Below, piece by piece: positions 1 through 7,608 of a stretch of 64,000 nucleotides of DNA. Source of the DNA: Microbacterium oxydans (lineage in GTDB: Bacteria > Actinomycetota > Actinomycetes > Actinomycetales > Microbacteriaceae); NCBI RefSeq assembly GCF_006540085.1, contig NZ_BJOG01000004.1:558001-622000 (forward strand). Reading direction: 5' to 3'. The notes below the pieces were generated by a model. That model saw only the letters and a list, made by a program, of their open reading frames with translations. It did not search any database and was not told the origin of the DNA. Each line of letters starts with the position of its first letter. Position 1 is the first letter of the stretch. The translations under genes were made by a program, and so were the position numbers.

Positions 1-61
1 CCTCGAGGAAAGCGCAGAACGGGCAGACGTAGCCCGCGGACGCATGCATAGGGGGACTCAC
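1..61 (-). CDS. HIT-family protein, N-terminal fragment (runs off window)
   Basis: Only the first codons are present; the gene runs leftward off the window. Read on the minus strand from a GTG at 61 (or an in-frame ATG at 49) it gives MHASAGYVCPFCAFLE after the ATG. The early CPFC pair preceded by Tyr-Val resembles the zinc-binding N-terminus of many actinobacterial HIT (histidine triad) nucleotide hydrolases. The histidine triad itself would lie outside the window, so the family call rests on this short motif and is an inference. Neither start has a convincing ribosome binding site. Confidence 0.4.
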   Translation of the reverse strand, partial: MSPPMHASAGYVCPFCAFLE

Positions 62-113
62 GCCCCGATCATCGCACGGTGAGCGGCTGGATGGCTCGTG
101 GAACAATGAAGAC

Positions 114-653
114 ATGCTTGCTCGGGTCGTCGCGGTCCATTCCAGTGCTTCTCACACGTTCAGCAAGGAGACACGGGGATCCATCTCGCTGCTAGAGGGT
201 CTGGGCGTCGACGGCGATGCGCACTGTGGAGCGACGGTCAAGCACCGATCGCGGGTGGCCGCCGATCCGTCCCAACCGAATCTCCGGCAGGTGCACCTGA
301 TCCACGGCGAGCTCTTCGAGACCCTGAAGGAGGGTGGCCATCTCGTGGCTCCAGGGGACCTCGGCGAGAACATCACGACGCAGGGCATCGATCTGCTCGC
401 GCTGCCTGTCGGATCACGACTGCGAATCGGAGAGACTGTGGTGACGGTCACGGGGCTTCGCAATCCGTGCCAGCAGATCAACGGATTCCAGTCGAGGCTG
501 CTCAAGCAGGTGGTGCGGAACGCCGGTGACGGCAAGGTCGTCCGCCTCGCCGGCGTGATGGGCATCGTGTCGCGGGGTGGGCGCGTGGCTGCGGGAGATC
601 CGATCGATGTCGAGTTGCCACCGCACCCGCATCTCCCGCTCACGCGAGTCTGA
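114..653 (+). CDS. MOSC domain-containing protein
   Basis: A 179-residue protein that is a complete single MOSC domain, the fold shared with the C-terminus of molybdenum cofactor sulfurases. In this family a conserved Cys is thought to carry sulfur or bind a metal-sulfur group. Visible here are the GDLGENITTQGID segment (about residues 81-93) and the RNPCQQINGF motif with the conserved Cys at about 119. No N-terminal beta-barrel or PLP domain is present, so this is the short stand-alone YiiM-like form. The ATG at 114 has only a weak purine-rich stretch upstream. It stands alone, convergent with the NUDIX gene; the dif-like site lies in the gap after it. The physiological substrate cannot be read from the sequence. 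Confidence 0.88.
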   Translation: MLARVVAVHSSASHTFSKETRGSISLLEGLGVDGDAHCGATVKHRSRVAADPSQPNLRQVHLIHGELFETLKEGGHLVAPGDLGENITTQGIDLLALPVGSRLRIGETVVTVTGLRNPCQQINGFQSRLLKQVVRNAGDGKVVRLAGVMGIVSRGGRVAAGDPIDVELPPHPHLPLTRV

Positions 654-675
654 GGGGGACGGGCTGCTTTCTGCT

Positions 676-703
676 AGCTGACATAATGTGCATTATCGGA
701 TAT
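676..703 (-). other. Candidate dif site (XerC/XerD chromosome dimer resolution)
   Basis: On the minus strand the core reads CCGATAATGCACATTATGTCA (written here in two parts: CCGATAATGC, then ACATTATGTCA). I compared it with the actinobacterial dif consensus as I remember it (TTSRCCGATAAT, VN, ACATTATGTCAAGT). Twenty-one consecutive positions (679-699) agree, with mismatches only in the outer few bases. The ATAATG/CATTAT arms form the inverted repeat expected of XerC and XerD binding. It lies in the 104-base gap between two convergent genes, where a regulatory site for either gene is unlikely, and is an AT-rich island in GC-rich DNA. Confidence 0.8.
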
Positions 704-757
704 AGCTCACGAGTGGAGAGTGGCGCGAAGAGATGGGACTCTGTGCTCTCGGGCCCC

Positions 758-1228
758 TCATGCTCCCTGGGCTGCTGCATGGGAGACGACGTCGCGAATC
801 CAGCGGTTCGCCGCTGACGGGTACAGCGGTGCCGACACATCGTCGTCGTCGAATGGGCGCCATAGGATCGGCACGATCGATCCGTCGGACTCCGTGAGGG
901 TGCCGCCCTCCAATGCAGGTTCTGGGTGCAGCCTGCCGCAGTACAGCGCAACGATTTCATGACCGAGCTCGCCGTCGTATCGGAAGATGTTCTCAACGAC
1001 GCCTGGGAAAGCCAGATCGACCACATCGGCTTGGAGCTCTTCCTGGACTTCGCGGAGTATCGCCTTCTCGTGTGTCTCGCCGAGTTCGACACCGCCGCCG
1101 ATCAGCCGGTGAAAGCCGAGCGGGTTCTCCGCCGTCGCACCGTGCTGGCTGACGAGGTGCCGAGCGCCGTCGCTGTGGGTGGCCACAAGCATGGCTTTGA
1201 CACGAATGTGGGAGCGGTCGACCGGCAT
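758..1228 (-). CDS. NUDIX hydrolase
   Basis: A 156-residue NUDIX-fold pyrophosphohydrolase, hydrolysing nucleoside diphosphates linked to another moiety. The Nudix box is intact: GGGVELGE followed by REVQEEL (about residues 44-65), supplying the metal-binding glutamates. The protein is little more than the NUDIX domain, as usual for small housecleaning members, so the substrate cannot be predicted. It ends 3 bases from nothing functional on the right: the next gene leftward in transcription order is absent, and upstream (1233) lies the 3' end of the UvrA-like gene on the same strand, 4 bases away. It may therefore be the last gene of the AraC-VOC-UvrA-like operon, which runs in the same direction with minimal spacing. 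Confidence 0.9.
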   Translation of the reverse strand: MPVDRSHIRVKAMLVATHSDGARHLVSQHGATAENPLGFHRLIGGGVELGETHEKAILREVQEELQADVVDLAFPGVVENIFRYDGELGHEIVALYCGRLHPEPALEGGTLTESDGSIVPILWRPFDDDDVSAPLYPSAANRWIRDVVSHAAAQGA

Positions 1229-1232
1229 GCCC

Positions 1233-3590
1233 TTACGCTCCGACGTAGGCGGCGAGGTGCTCCCCCGTCAGTGTGGATTTTTGGGATACCAAATCTGCAG
1301 GTGTCCCTTCGAACACGATCTTGCCGCCATCATGACCGGCGCCGGGCCCGATATCGATGATCCAGTCTGCATGGGCCATCACCGCCTGATGATGTTCGAT
1401 GACGATCACCGTCTTCCCGGCGTCGACGAGCCGATCGAGCAGCCCGAGGATCTTGTCGACATCAGCGAGGTGCAGGCCGGTCGTGGGTTCGTCGAGCACG
1501 TAGACGTCGCCCTTCTCCCCCATCTGGATCGCGAGCTTGATCCGCTGGCGCTCACCACCCGACAGGGTCGACAACGGCTGCCCGAGCGACAGGTAGCCGA
1601 GACCCACGTCTTCCATCCGGCCGAGGATGGCGGAAGCCGCCGGGAGCTTCGCCTCGCCCTCATCGAAGAACACCCGCGCTTCGGACACAGGCAGATCGAG
1701 CACCTCGGTGATGTCCTTGCCGGCGAGTTTGTACTCGAGAACAGCTGCCTGGAAGCGCTTGCCGCCGCAGTCCTCGCAGGGCGTCTCGATCGTGTCCATG
1801 AATCCGAGTTCCGTGATGATCACGCCGGCGCCCTTGCACGACGGGCAGGCGCCCTCTGAGTTCGCGCTGAATAGAGCCGGCTTCACGCCGTTGGCCTTGG
1901 CGAACGCCTTGCGGATCGGCTCCAGGAGGCCTGTGTACGTCGCGGGGTTGCTTCGTCGCGAGCCCTTGATCGCGGCCTGATCGATCGCCACGACGCCGTC
2001 GCGCTTCGAGACCGACCCGTGGATGAGGGAACTCTTGCCCGAGCCTGCGACGCCCGTGACGACCGTGAGCACGCCCGTCGGGATGTCGATGTCGACGTCC
2101 TGCAGGTTGTTGGCCGTCGCGCCTCTGACGTCGATCGCGCCGGTGCCGGTGCGCACCGATTCCTTCAACTGCGCCCGGTCCTCGAGGTGATCGCCGGTCT
2201 TGGTGCCGCTGGCCTTGAGACCCTCGACCGTTCCCTCGTAACAGATCTCTCCGCCGGCGCTGCCCGCACCGGGACCCAGGTCGACGACATGGTCGCCGAT
2301 CATGATCGTCTCGGGTTTGTGCTCGACCACGAGCACCGTGTTCCCCTTGTCGCGCAGCTGCAGCAGGAGCCCGTTCATGCGCTGGATATCGTGCGGGTGC
2401 AATCCGATGGTCGGCTCGTCGAACACGTAGGTGATGTCGGTGAGCGAGGAACCGAGGTGGCGCAGCATCTTGATGCGCTGTGCCTCTCCCCCGGACAGCG
2501 TGCCCGAAGGCCGTTCGAGACTGAGATAGCCGAGTCCCAGGGTCACGAAGGCATCGAGGTTCGCGCTGAGCGCCTGAAGTAGTGGACCCGCGCCGGGAAG
2601 GTCGAGCCCCCGGACCCAGTCCGCGAGGTCTGTGACCTGCATGCGGCATGCGTCCGCGATGCTCACGCCCTCGATCTTCGATGACCGTGCACCCTCGGTG
2701 AGTCGCGTGCCGTCGCACTCCGGGCACACCGCGAAGGTGGCGACGCGCTCGACGAAAGCACGGATGTGCGGCTGCAACGCATCGAGATCCTTCGACAGCA
2801 TCGACTTGGTGATCTTCGGGATGAGGCCTTCGTAGGTCATGTTGATCCCGGAGATCTTGACCTTCGTGACCTCTCCGTAGAGGAAGAGCTGACGCTGTTT
2901 GTCGGTGAACTGCGAGATCGGCTTATCGGCGGGATAGAACCCCGACTGAGAGAAGCCCTTCACCATCCAGCCGTCCGCCGTGTAGCCGGGAACCATGATG
3001 GCCCCTTCGTCGAGAGACCGCGACTCGTCGACGATCTGGGCGAGATCGAGGTCGGACACCGCTCCCCTGCCTTCGCATCGCGGGCACATGCCGCCGAGGT
3101 AGATCGCGTCCTTCACGATCTTCTTCTCACCGCCAGGGCCCGTCATCACCCCGCTGGCTCTCTGCGTCGGGATGTTGAACGAGAAGGCGGTGGGTCCGCC
3201 GATGTACGGCTGCCCGAGTTTGCTGAACAGGATGCGCAGCATCGCGTTGGCATCCGTCACCGTGCCGACCGTCGAACGCGGGTTCGCGCCGAGCCGCTCC
3301 TGGTCCACGATGATCGCGGTTGTCAGTCCCTCGAGGACATCGACGTCGGGCCTCGGCACCGACGGCATGAAGCCCTGCACGAAAGCGCTGTAGGTCTCGT
3401 CGATCATGCGGCGCGATTCCGCGGCGATCGTGTCGAAGACGAGCGAGCTCTTACCCGAGCCGGAGACACCGGTGAAGACGGTCAAACGGCGCTTCGGGAT
3501 GTCGACGCTGACCTCTTTGAGGTTGTTCTCACGCGCGCCCTGGACGCGGATGAGGTCATGGGTGTCGGCAGGGTGCGCTTCGGTGCTCAT
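1233..3590 (-). CDS. UvrA-like ABC ATPase (DrrC/UvrA2 type)
   Basis: A 785-residue duplicated ABC ATPase of the UvrA superfamily, clearly shorter than UvrA proper (about 950 residues). Walker A GVSGSGKSS (residues 41-49), LSGGEAQR and DEPTIGLHP belong to the first cassette; GVAGSGKSS, LSGGERQR and DEPTTGLHLAD belong to the second. Cysteine pairs CPRC, CPEC, CPSC and CEDC indicate zinc-binding modules. Short UvrA-like proteins of this kind include DrrC, which protects producers from DNA-intercalating drugs, and are not the general excision repair subunit. The open frame extends to 3776, but ATG 3590 is preceded by AAGGA at good spacing and matches the family N-terminus. It is downstream of VOC and AraC-like genes on the same strand. 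Its ligand is unknown. Confidence 0.88.
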   Translation of the reverse strand: MSTEAHPADTHDLIRVQGARENNLKEVSVDIPKRRLTVFTGVSGSGKSSLVFDTIAAESRRMIDETYSAFVQGFMPSVPRPDVDVLEGLTTAIIVDQERLGANPRSTVGTVTDANAMLRILFSKLGQPYIGGPTAFSFNIPTQRASGVMTGPGGEKKIVKDAIYLGGMCPRCEGRGAVSDLDLAQIVDESRSLDEGAIMVPGYTADGWMVKGFSQSGFYPADKPISQFTDKQRQLFLYGEVTKVKISGINMTYEGLIPKITKSMLSKDLDALQPHIRAFVERVATFAVCPECDGTRLTEGARSSKIEGVSIADACRMQVTDLADWVRGLDLPGAGPLLQALSANLDAFVTLGLGYLSLERPSGTLSGGEAQRIKMLRHLGSSLTDITYVFDEPTIGLHPHDIQRMNGLLLQLRDKGNTVLVVEHKPETIMIGDHVVDLGPGAGSAGGEICYEGTVEGLKASGTKTGDHLEDRAQLKESVRTGTGAIDVRGATANNLQDVDIDIPTGVLTVVTGVAGSGKSSLIHGSVSKRDGVVAIDQAAIKGSRRSNPATYTGLLEPIRKAFAKANGVKPALFSANSEGACPSCKGAGVIITELGFMDTIETPCEDCGGKRFQAAVLEYKLAGKDITEVLDLPVSEARVFFDEGEAKLPAASAILGRMEDVGLGYLSLGQPLSTLSGGERQRIKLAIQMGEKGDVYVLDEPTTGLHLADVDKILGLLDRLVDAGKTVIVIEHHQAVMAHADWIIDIGPGAGHDGGKIVFEGTPADLVSQKSTLTGEHLAAYVGA

Positions 3591-3633
3591 CGGGGTCCTT
3601 CGGCTCTGCGGTGGAGATATCAGGTGGTCTGGT

Positions 3634-4053
3634 CTAAGCGGTCTGATTGATGCGGAGCAGATTCCCGGCCGGGTCGCGGAACGCGCAATCGCGCACGCCG
3701 TAGGGCTGGTCCATCGGCTCCTGCACGACATCGGTGCCGTGCTCGACCAGGCTCTCGAAGAGCGTGTCGAGGTCATCGCTGGCGAGGGTGAGAGCAGCGT
3801 AGCTGCCCTTCGCGATCAGCTCGAGGATCGTCTGCCGCTCGGAATCGGTGATGCCGGGATCTGTTGCCGGCGGGTGGAGGACGATCGACGTCTCAGGCTG
3901 ACCGACGGGGCCGACGGTGAGCCATCGCAATCCGTCGTAGCCGACGTCGTTGCGCACTTCGAATCCGAGAGCGTCGCGGTAGAACGCGAGGGCGGCTTCC
4001 GCATCGGTGTGCGGAAGGAATGCGTAGTGGATGCTGATTCTCATGGCTCTCAC
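3634..4053 (-). CDS. VOC family protein (glyoxalase/bleomycin resistance fold)
   Basis: A 139-residue vicinal-oxygen-chelate protein with two beta-alpha-beta-beta-beta halves. The tell-tale segments are AALAFYRDALGFEV near the N-terminus and the C-terminal VRDCAFRDPAGNLLRINQ. The family covers glyoxalases, dioxygenases and drug-binding resistance proteins, and the function here is open. The GTG at 4053 overlaps the TGA of the upstream AraC-like gene as GTGA, implying translational coupling; an internal ATG at 4044 is the alternative start. Co-transcription with a regulator and a UvrA-like ATPase suggests a detoxification or drug-response role, by inference. Confidence 0.9.
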   Translation of the reverse strand: MRAMRISIHYAFLPHTDAEAALAFYRDALGFEVRNDVGYDGLRWLTVGPVGQPETSIVLHPPATDPGITDSERQTILELIAKGSYAALTLASDDLDTLFESLVEHGTDVVQEPMDQPYGVRDCAFRDPAGNLLRINQTA

Positions 4054-4490
4054 GTTAGGTGGGCATCGGGGCGCGGCGCTTCTCTATTCCTGATCGGTCT
4101 CGTGACCTGCTTCGCCTGGAAGGACGGTATTCCCTCGATGGTGGTGGCGCGTTCACGGTACACGCTGGGTGAGACACCGATGAGCTCCGAGAACCTCGTG
4201 CTGAAGGTGCCGAGCGAGGAGCATCCGACTTCGAAGCACACCTCCGTCACCGTCAGGTCGCCGCGCCGCAGCAGAGCCATGGCGCGTTCGATCCGCCTCG
4301 TCATCAGATACGAGTACGGCGACTCCCCATAGGCTTCGCGGAACTGCCGGCTCAGGTGTCCGGCCGACATGTGCACTCCGCGCGCCAGCGCTTCGACATC
4401 CAGAGGTCGGGCGTACTCCCGATCGATGCGATCGCGGACCCGTCGCATGACGGCGAGCTCGCGCAGCCGAGCGTGGTCGAGGTCCGTCAC
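4050..4490 (-). CDS. AraC-type helix-turn-helix regulator, DNA-binding domain only
   Basis: About 146 residues consisting almost entirely of the AraC/XylS DNA-binding domain: the first helix-turn-helix lies around residues 33-60 (DVEALARGVHMSAGHLSRQF) and the second around 80-105 (VTEVCFEVGCSSLGTFSTRF). There is no separate effector domain, as in SoxS- and MarA-like activators controlled by their own abundance. The GTG start at 4490 gives the usual N-terminus (DHARLRELAVMRRVRDRID); ATG 4448 is a later alternative. The open frame continues upstream to 4874 but that part is antisense to the HdeD gene and has unusual composition. It is first gene of the AraC-VOC-UvrA-like unit and probably regulates it. 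Confidence 0.88.
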   Translation of the reverse strand: MTDLDHARLRELAVMRRVRDRIDREYARPLDVEALARGVHMSAGHLSRQFREAYGESPYSYLMTRRIERAMALLRRGDLTVTEVCFEVGCSSLGTFSTRFSELIGVSPSVYRERATTIEGIPSFQAKQVTRPIRNREAPRPDAHLT

Positions 4491-4643
4491 GAGGATGATC
4501 TTGCCACGTCGGGGAATCGTGTCGGGGAGTTTCCCGGCGTGACGAAGAGAAACGCGGGCGGGCGCTTCTCCCCCGCTCCCGCCCTCAGGGGCGCTACCCT
4601 GAAGGGCATCCTCACAGGATTTTCTCAGAAAGGGGTCCTCACC

Positions 4644-5240
4644 ATGTCTGAACCACTCGCAGAGGCGAAGTCGTTGTTCAAGTCGATCCGCGTCACGCTG
4701 GCCGTCGCCGGTGTTCTCGCGCTGATCGCGGGTATCGTCCTCCTCGTCTGGCCGGTCAAGTCCGCGGTCATCGTGACGGCGATCTTCGCCTCGTACCTGA
4801 TCGTCGCCGGGCTCGTCTACGTCGGCCTCGGCATCTTCTCGAGCGCCAAGGGCGGGTGGGCGCGCGTCGGTCACATCGTCCTCGGACTGCTCTACATCGC
4901 TGCAGGTGTGATCGCGTTCTTCAACCTGAACGTCGCTGCGGCCACGCTCGCCTTCGTCGTCGTGATCTTCATCGGTGTCAGCTGGATCGTCGACGGCATC
5001 GTCGCTCTGTCCCTGCTGGGCAGCGACGGATCGCGCGTCTGGACGGTCCTCTACGCGATCCTGAGCATCGTCGCGGGAATCATCGTGCTGTTCTCGCCGC
5101 TGATCGCCGGCTTCGCCTTCTGGCTGCTGCTGGGGATCTCGCTGGTCGTGCTCGGAATCATCCAGATCGTCCGTGCCATCACGCTCGGTCGGGATGCGAA
5201 GGAATACGTCTCCGCCGTTCAGGGCGGAGCGACGAGCTGA
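4644..5240 (+). CDS. HdeD family (DUF308) membrane protein
   Basis: A 198-residue integral membrane protein with about six hydrophobic helices in the paired arrangement of DUF308/HdeD proteins, starting with VTLAVAGVLALIAGIVLLVW. HdeD was named for acid resistance in E. coli, but in actinobacteria the role is unknown. The ATG at 4644 is preceded by a GAAAGGGG stretch. The open frame extends upstream to 4356, but this is antisense to the AraC-like gene. It is divergent from AraC (153 bases between) and ends at a strong hairpin shared with the convergent SDR gene. Confidence 0.88.
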   Translation: MSEPLAEAKSLFKSIRVTLAVAGVLALIAGIVLLVWPVKSAVIVTAIFASYLIVAGLVYVGLGIFSSAKGGWARVGHIVLGLLYIAAGVIAFFNLNVAAATLAFVVVIFIGVSWIVDGIVALSLLGSDGSRVWTVLYAILSIVAGIIVLFSPLIAGFAFWLLLGISLVVLGIIQIVRAITLGRDAKEYVSAVQGGATS

Positions 5241-5259
5241 CGCTCATCGCCTGAAACGA

Positions 5260-5296
5260 GAGCGGCCCCGACTTGCGATGCAAGACGGGGCCGCTC
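5260..5296. terminator. Bidirectional hairpin terminator
   Basis: GAGCGGCCCCG (5260-5270) pairs with CGGGGCCGCTC (5286-5296). After one A-A mismatch the stem continues as CTTGC/GCAAG around a GAT loop. It separates two convergent genes. The U-tract is weak (TTCT). Confidence 0.8.
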
Positions 5297-5307
5297 TTCT
5301 CGTGCTC

Positions 5308-6072
5308 TTACTCGGCCGCGAAAGCGCTCACGTCACCGACGAGGCGCGTGTTGTCAGCGGGCACCGCGTCGACGGCCGCCCTGGCGACCTCGGCAGCGAA
5401 CTCCGAGACGTTGTAGAGCTTGCCCGCCGACTCCCGGCGCTCGGCGATCGCCCCCGGGTTCGCGCGCTCCAACAGCGTCGCCGTGATGGTGCCCTCGATC
5501 ATGTCGCCCGACACGACCGTGAAGCCGATGCCCTTCTCGGCGAGGCCCGGGATGCGCTCCCGGAGGGCGTCCTCGCCGGCACGCTTGGAGAGGGCGACGG
5601 GCTCGTACTCCGGCATGGTCGGTGTGGTGCGGATGAAGTGCGCCTGGTGGCTGGTGACGAACACCACGCGTGCTCCGTCAGAGAGCAGCGGGGTAGCGGC
5701 GTCGAGCACGTTGAGCTGCGCGTCGCGGTTCAGGGTGAGCGCGTAGTCCGCAGCCATGCCCGACTCCATGCCCCCTGAGGCGTTGAGCACGAGTACGTCC
5801 AGGCGGCCGTACTCGGCGCGGATAGCCTCGAACATCGCAGCGACGGACTCGGGGTCGGTGAGGTCGGCACCCACGACGAGCGCACGGCGACCGAGTTCCC
5901 GCAGCTGGGCGGCGAGCTTCTCGGCCCGGGGGGCCTTGTTGCGGAAGTTGATGACGACGTCGGCACCGGCCTCCGCCAGGTAGCGGACGGTGTCGGCGCC
6001 GATCCCCCGCGATGAACCGGTGACAAGGGCGACCTTGCCGTCGAGGGATCCTGCGGGAAGAACGTCGGTCAC
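5308..6072 (-). CDS. SDR family oxidoreductase with shifted catalytic Tyr
   Basis: A 254-residue classical-length short-chain dehydrogenase/reductase. The Rossmann nucleotide-binding motif is VTGSSRGIG (about 18-26), the structural NAS motif follows strand 4 (LVLNASGG), and the catalytic Ser lies in VTSHQAHF. In the usual YxxxK position the sequence is VALSK; the nearest Tyr is seven residues before the Lys (YEPVALSK). The standard catalytic Tyr is therefore missing or displaced, so enzymatic activity should not be assumed. The GTG start at 6072 has GAGGAG upstream. It stands alone and is convergent with the HdeD gene. Confidence 0.88.
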   Translation of the reverse strand: MTDVLPAGSLDGKVALVTGSSRGIGADTVRYLAEAGADVVINFRNKAPRAEKLAAQLRELGRRALVVGADLTDPESVAAMFEAIRAEYGRLDVLVLNASGGMESGMAADYALTLNRDAQLNVLDAATPLLSDGARVVFVTSHQAHFIRTTPTMPEYEPVALSKRAGEDALRERIPGLAEKGIGFTVVSGDMIEGTITATLLERANPGAIAERRESAGKLYNVSEFAAEVARAAVDAVPADNTRLVGDVSAFAAE

Positions 6073-6195
6073 GGTGACTCCTCATGATGCGCGAAAAAAG
6101 CCGTGATCGCACGGCCTTCACACCCTACCAAGCGCACGCAGTGGCGCCCTGATCCGGCGCTCTGCGCGTGATACGTTGACCACAAAGGAGGCCGC

Positions 6196-6669
6196 ATGGA
6201 CAACATCGTGACGTTCGTCACGTTCATCGAGCAATGGGCGTGGATCGGCTGGCTGGTTCTCATCGCCGTATTCCTGGTGATCGAGATGCTCTCGCTGGAC
6301 TTCACGTTCCTCATGCTCAGCTTCGGCGGAGTCGTCGGTCTCGTCACGGATCTGGTCGGCGTCCCCGTGTGGCTGCAGGTGATCATCGCCGCCGCCGCTG
6401 CCGCCCTGTTCATCCTGTTCCTGCGCCCTCCCCTTCTCAGACGCCTGCACCGCGGCGAGGATCCGACCAGGTCGAACGTCGACGCCCTCATAGACCTTCG
6501 CGGGATCGCGCTGAACGACATCACGCAGATCTCCGGCCAGGCCAAGCTCGCGAACGGCGACACCTGGACCGCGCGCACCGCCACCCCCGTTCCCATCCCC
6601 CAGGGTGCCCCGGTCGCCGTGACCGCGATCAACGGCGCCACGGCCATCGTCCGTCCCGTGAACGACTAG
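6196..6669 (+). CDS. NfeD family protein
   Basis: A 157-residue NfeD-like protein. An N-terminal membrane segment (WIGWLVLIAVFLVIEML, about residues 15-31) and two further hydrophobic stretches are followed by a soluble OB-fold-like C-terminus (about 95-157). NfeD proteins are partners of SPFH/stomatin proteins in membrane microdomains, and the next gene encodes exactly such a protein, 9 bases downstream with an AGGAG site between. This is the short form without the ClpP-like protease domain. A GGAGG ribosome binding site (AAAGGAGGCC) precedes the ATG. Confidence 0.9.
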   Translation: MDNIVTFVTFIEQWAWIGWLVLIAVFLVIEMLSLDFTFLMLSFGGVVGLVTDLVGVPVWLQVIIAAAAAALFILFLRPPLLRRLHRGEDPTRSNVDALIDLRGIALNDITQISGQAKLANGDTWTARTATPVPIPQGAPVAVTAINGATAIVRPVND

Positions 6670-6678
6670 GAGAACCCC

Positions 6679-7608
6679 GTGAACGACGCATCGTTCATCC
6701 CCACAGCGATCCTGTGGATCCTCGTGATCGCCGTGATCATCTTCGTGGTGGTCACCGTCGCGCGAGCGATCCGCATCATCCCGCAGGCCACGGCCGGGGT
6801 GGTCGAGCGTCTCGGGCGCTATCACAAGACACTGACGCCGGGCCTCAACGTGCTCGTGCCGTTCATCGACAGGCTGCGGCCTCTGATCGACATGCGCGAG
6901 CAGGTCGTGTCCTTCCCGCCGCAGCCGGTGATCACCGAGGACAACCTCGTGGTCTCGATCGACACCGTCGTCTACTTCCAGGTGACCGACGCGCGTGCGG
7001 CGACCTACGAGATCGCGAACTACCTCGGCGCCGTCGAGCAGCTGACGACCACCACGCTTCGAAACGTGGTCGGTGGCCTCAACCTCGAGGAAGCGCTCAC
7101 GAGCCGTGACAACATCAACGGTCAGTTGCGAGTCGTCCTCGACGAGGCGACAGGCAAGTGGGGCATCCGCGTCGGCCGGGTCGAGCTCAAGGCCATCGAC
7201 CCGCCCATCTCGATCCAGGACTCGATGGAGAAGCAGATGCGAGCCGAGCGTGACCGCCGCGCCGCGATCCTGACCGCTGAGGGGACCAAGCAGTCCGCGA
7301 TCCTCGAAGCCGAGGGTGCGCGGCAGGCGGAGATCCTCCGCGCGGAAGGTGACAAGCAAGCCGCAGTGCTGCGCGCCCAGGGTGAGGCCGAGGCCATCCA
7401 GAACGTCTTCAGCGCCATCCACCAGGGCGAGCCGGACGACAAGCTTCTGGCCTACCAGTACCTGCAGATGCTTCCGAAGATCAGCGAGGGGCAGTCCAAC
7501 AAGCTCTGGATCATCCCCAGCGAACTCACCGAGGCGCTCAAGGGCATCGGCAGCGCGTTCACGCCGAAGCCCGGCCAGGGCCCGTCGAACACGCTTCCCG
7601 GCGCGTGA
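6679..7608 (+). CDS. SPFH/band 7 (stomatin-like, slipin/QmcA) protein
   Basis: A 309-residue SPFH protein. An N-terminal transmembrane helix (ILWILVIAVIIFVVVTVARA, about 10-29) is followed by the band 7 domain (ATAGVVERLGRYHKTLTPGLN through the mid-200s). A charged coiled-coil follows with repeating EGTKQSAILEAEGARQAE and EGDKQAAVLRAQGEAEA units, typical of the stomatin/QmcA oligomerising region. It forms an operon with nfeD upstream and a GDPD gene downstream (GTGA overlap). Such pairs organise membrane microdomains; the client process here is unknown. Confidence 0.93.
   Translation: MNDASFIPTAILWILVIAVIIFVVVTVARAIRIIPQATAGVVERLGRYHKTLTPGLNVLVPFIDRLRPLIDMREQVVSFPPQPVITEDNLVVSIDTVVYFQVTDARAATYEIANYLGAVEQLTTTTLRNVVGGLNLEEALTSRDNINGQLRVVLDEATGKWGIRVGRVELKAIDPPISIQDSMEKQMRAERDRRAAILTAEGTKQSAILEAEGARQAEILRAEGDKQAAVLRAQGEAEAIQNVFSAIHQGEPDDKLLAYQYLQMLPKISEGQSNKLWIIPSELTEALKGIGSAFTPKPGQGPSNTLPGA

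Noticed and set aside
676..703. A regulatory palindrome for MOSC or NUDIX genes
   Set aside because: Both flanking genes end there, so neither promoter is present; the match to dif is far better.
3591..3776. N-terminal extension of the UvrA-like frame to 3776
   Set aside because: It overlaps the VOC gene, is basic and low in hydrophobic residues, and ATG 3590 has a good ribosome site with the family N-terminus.
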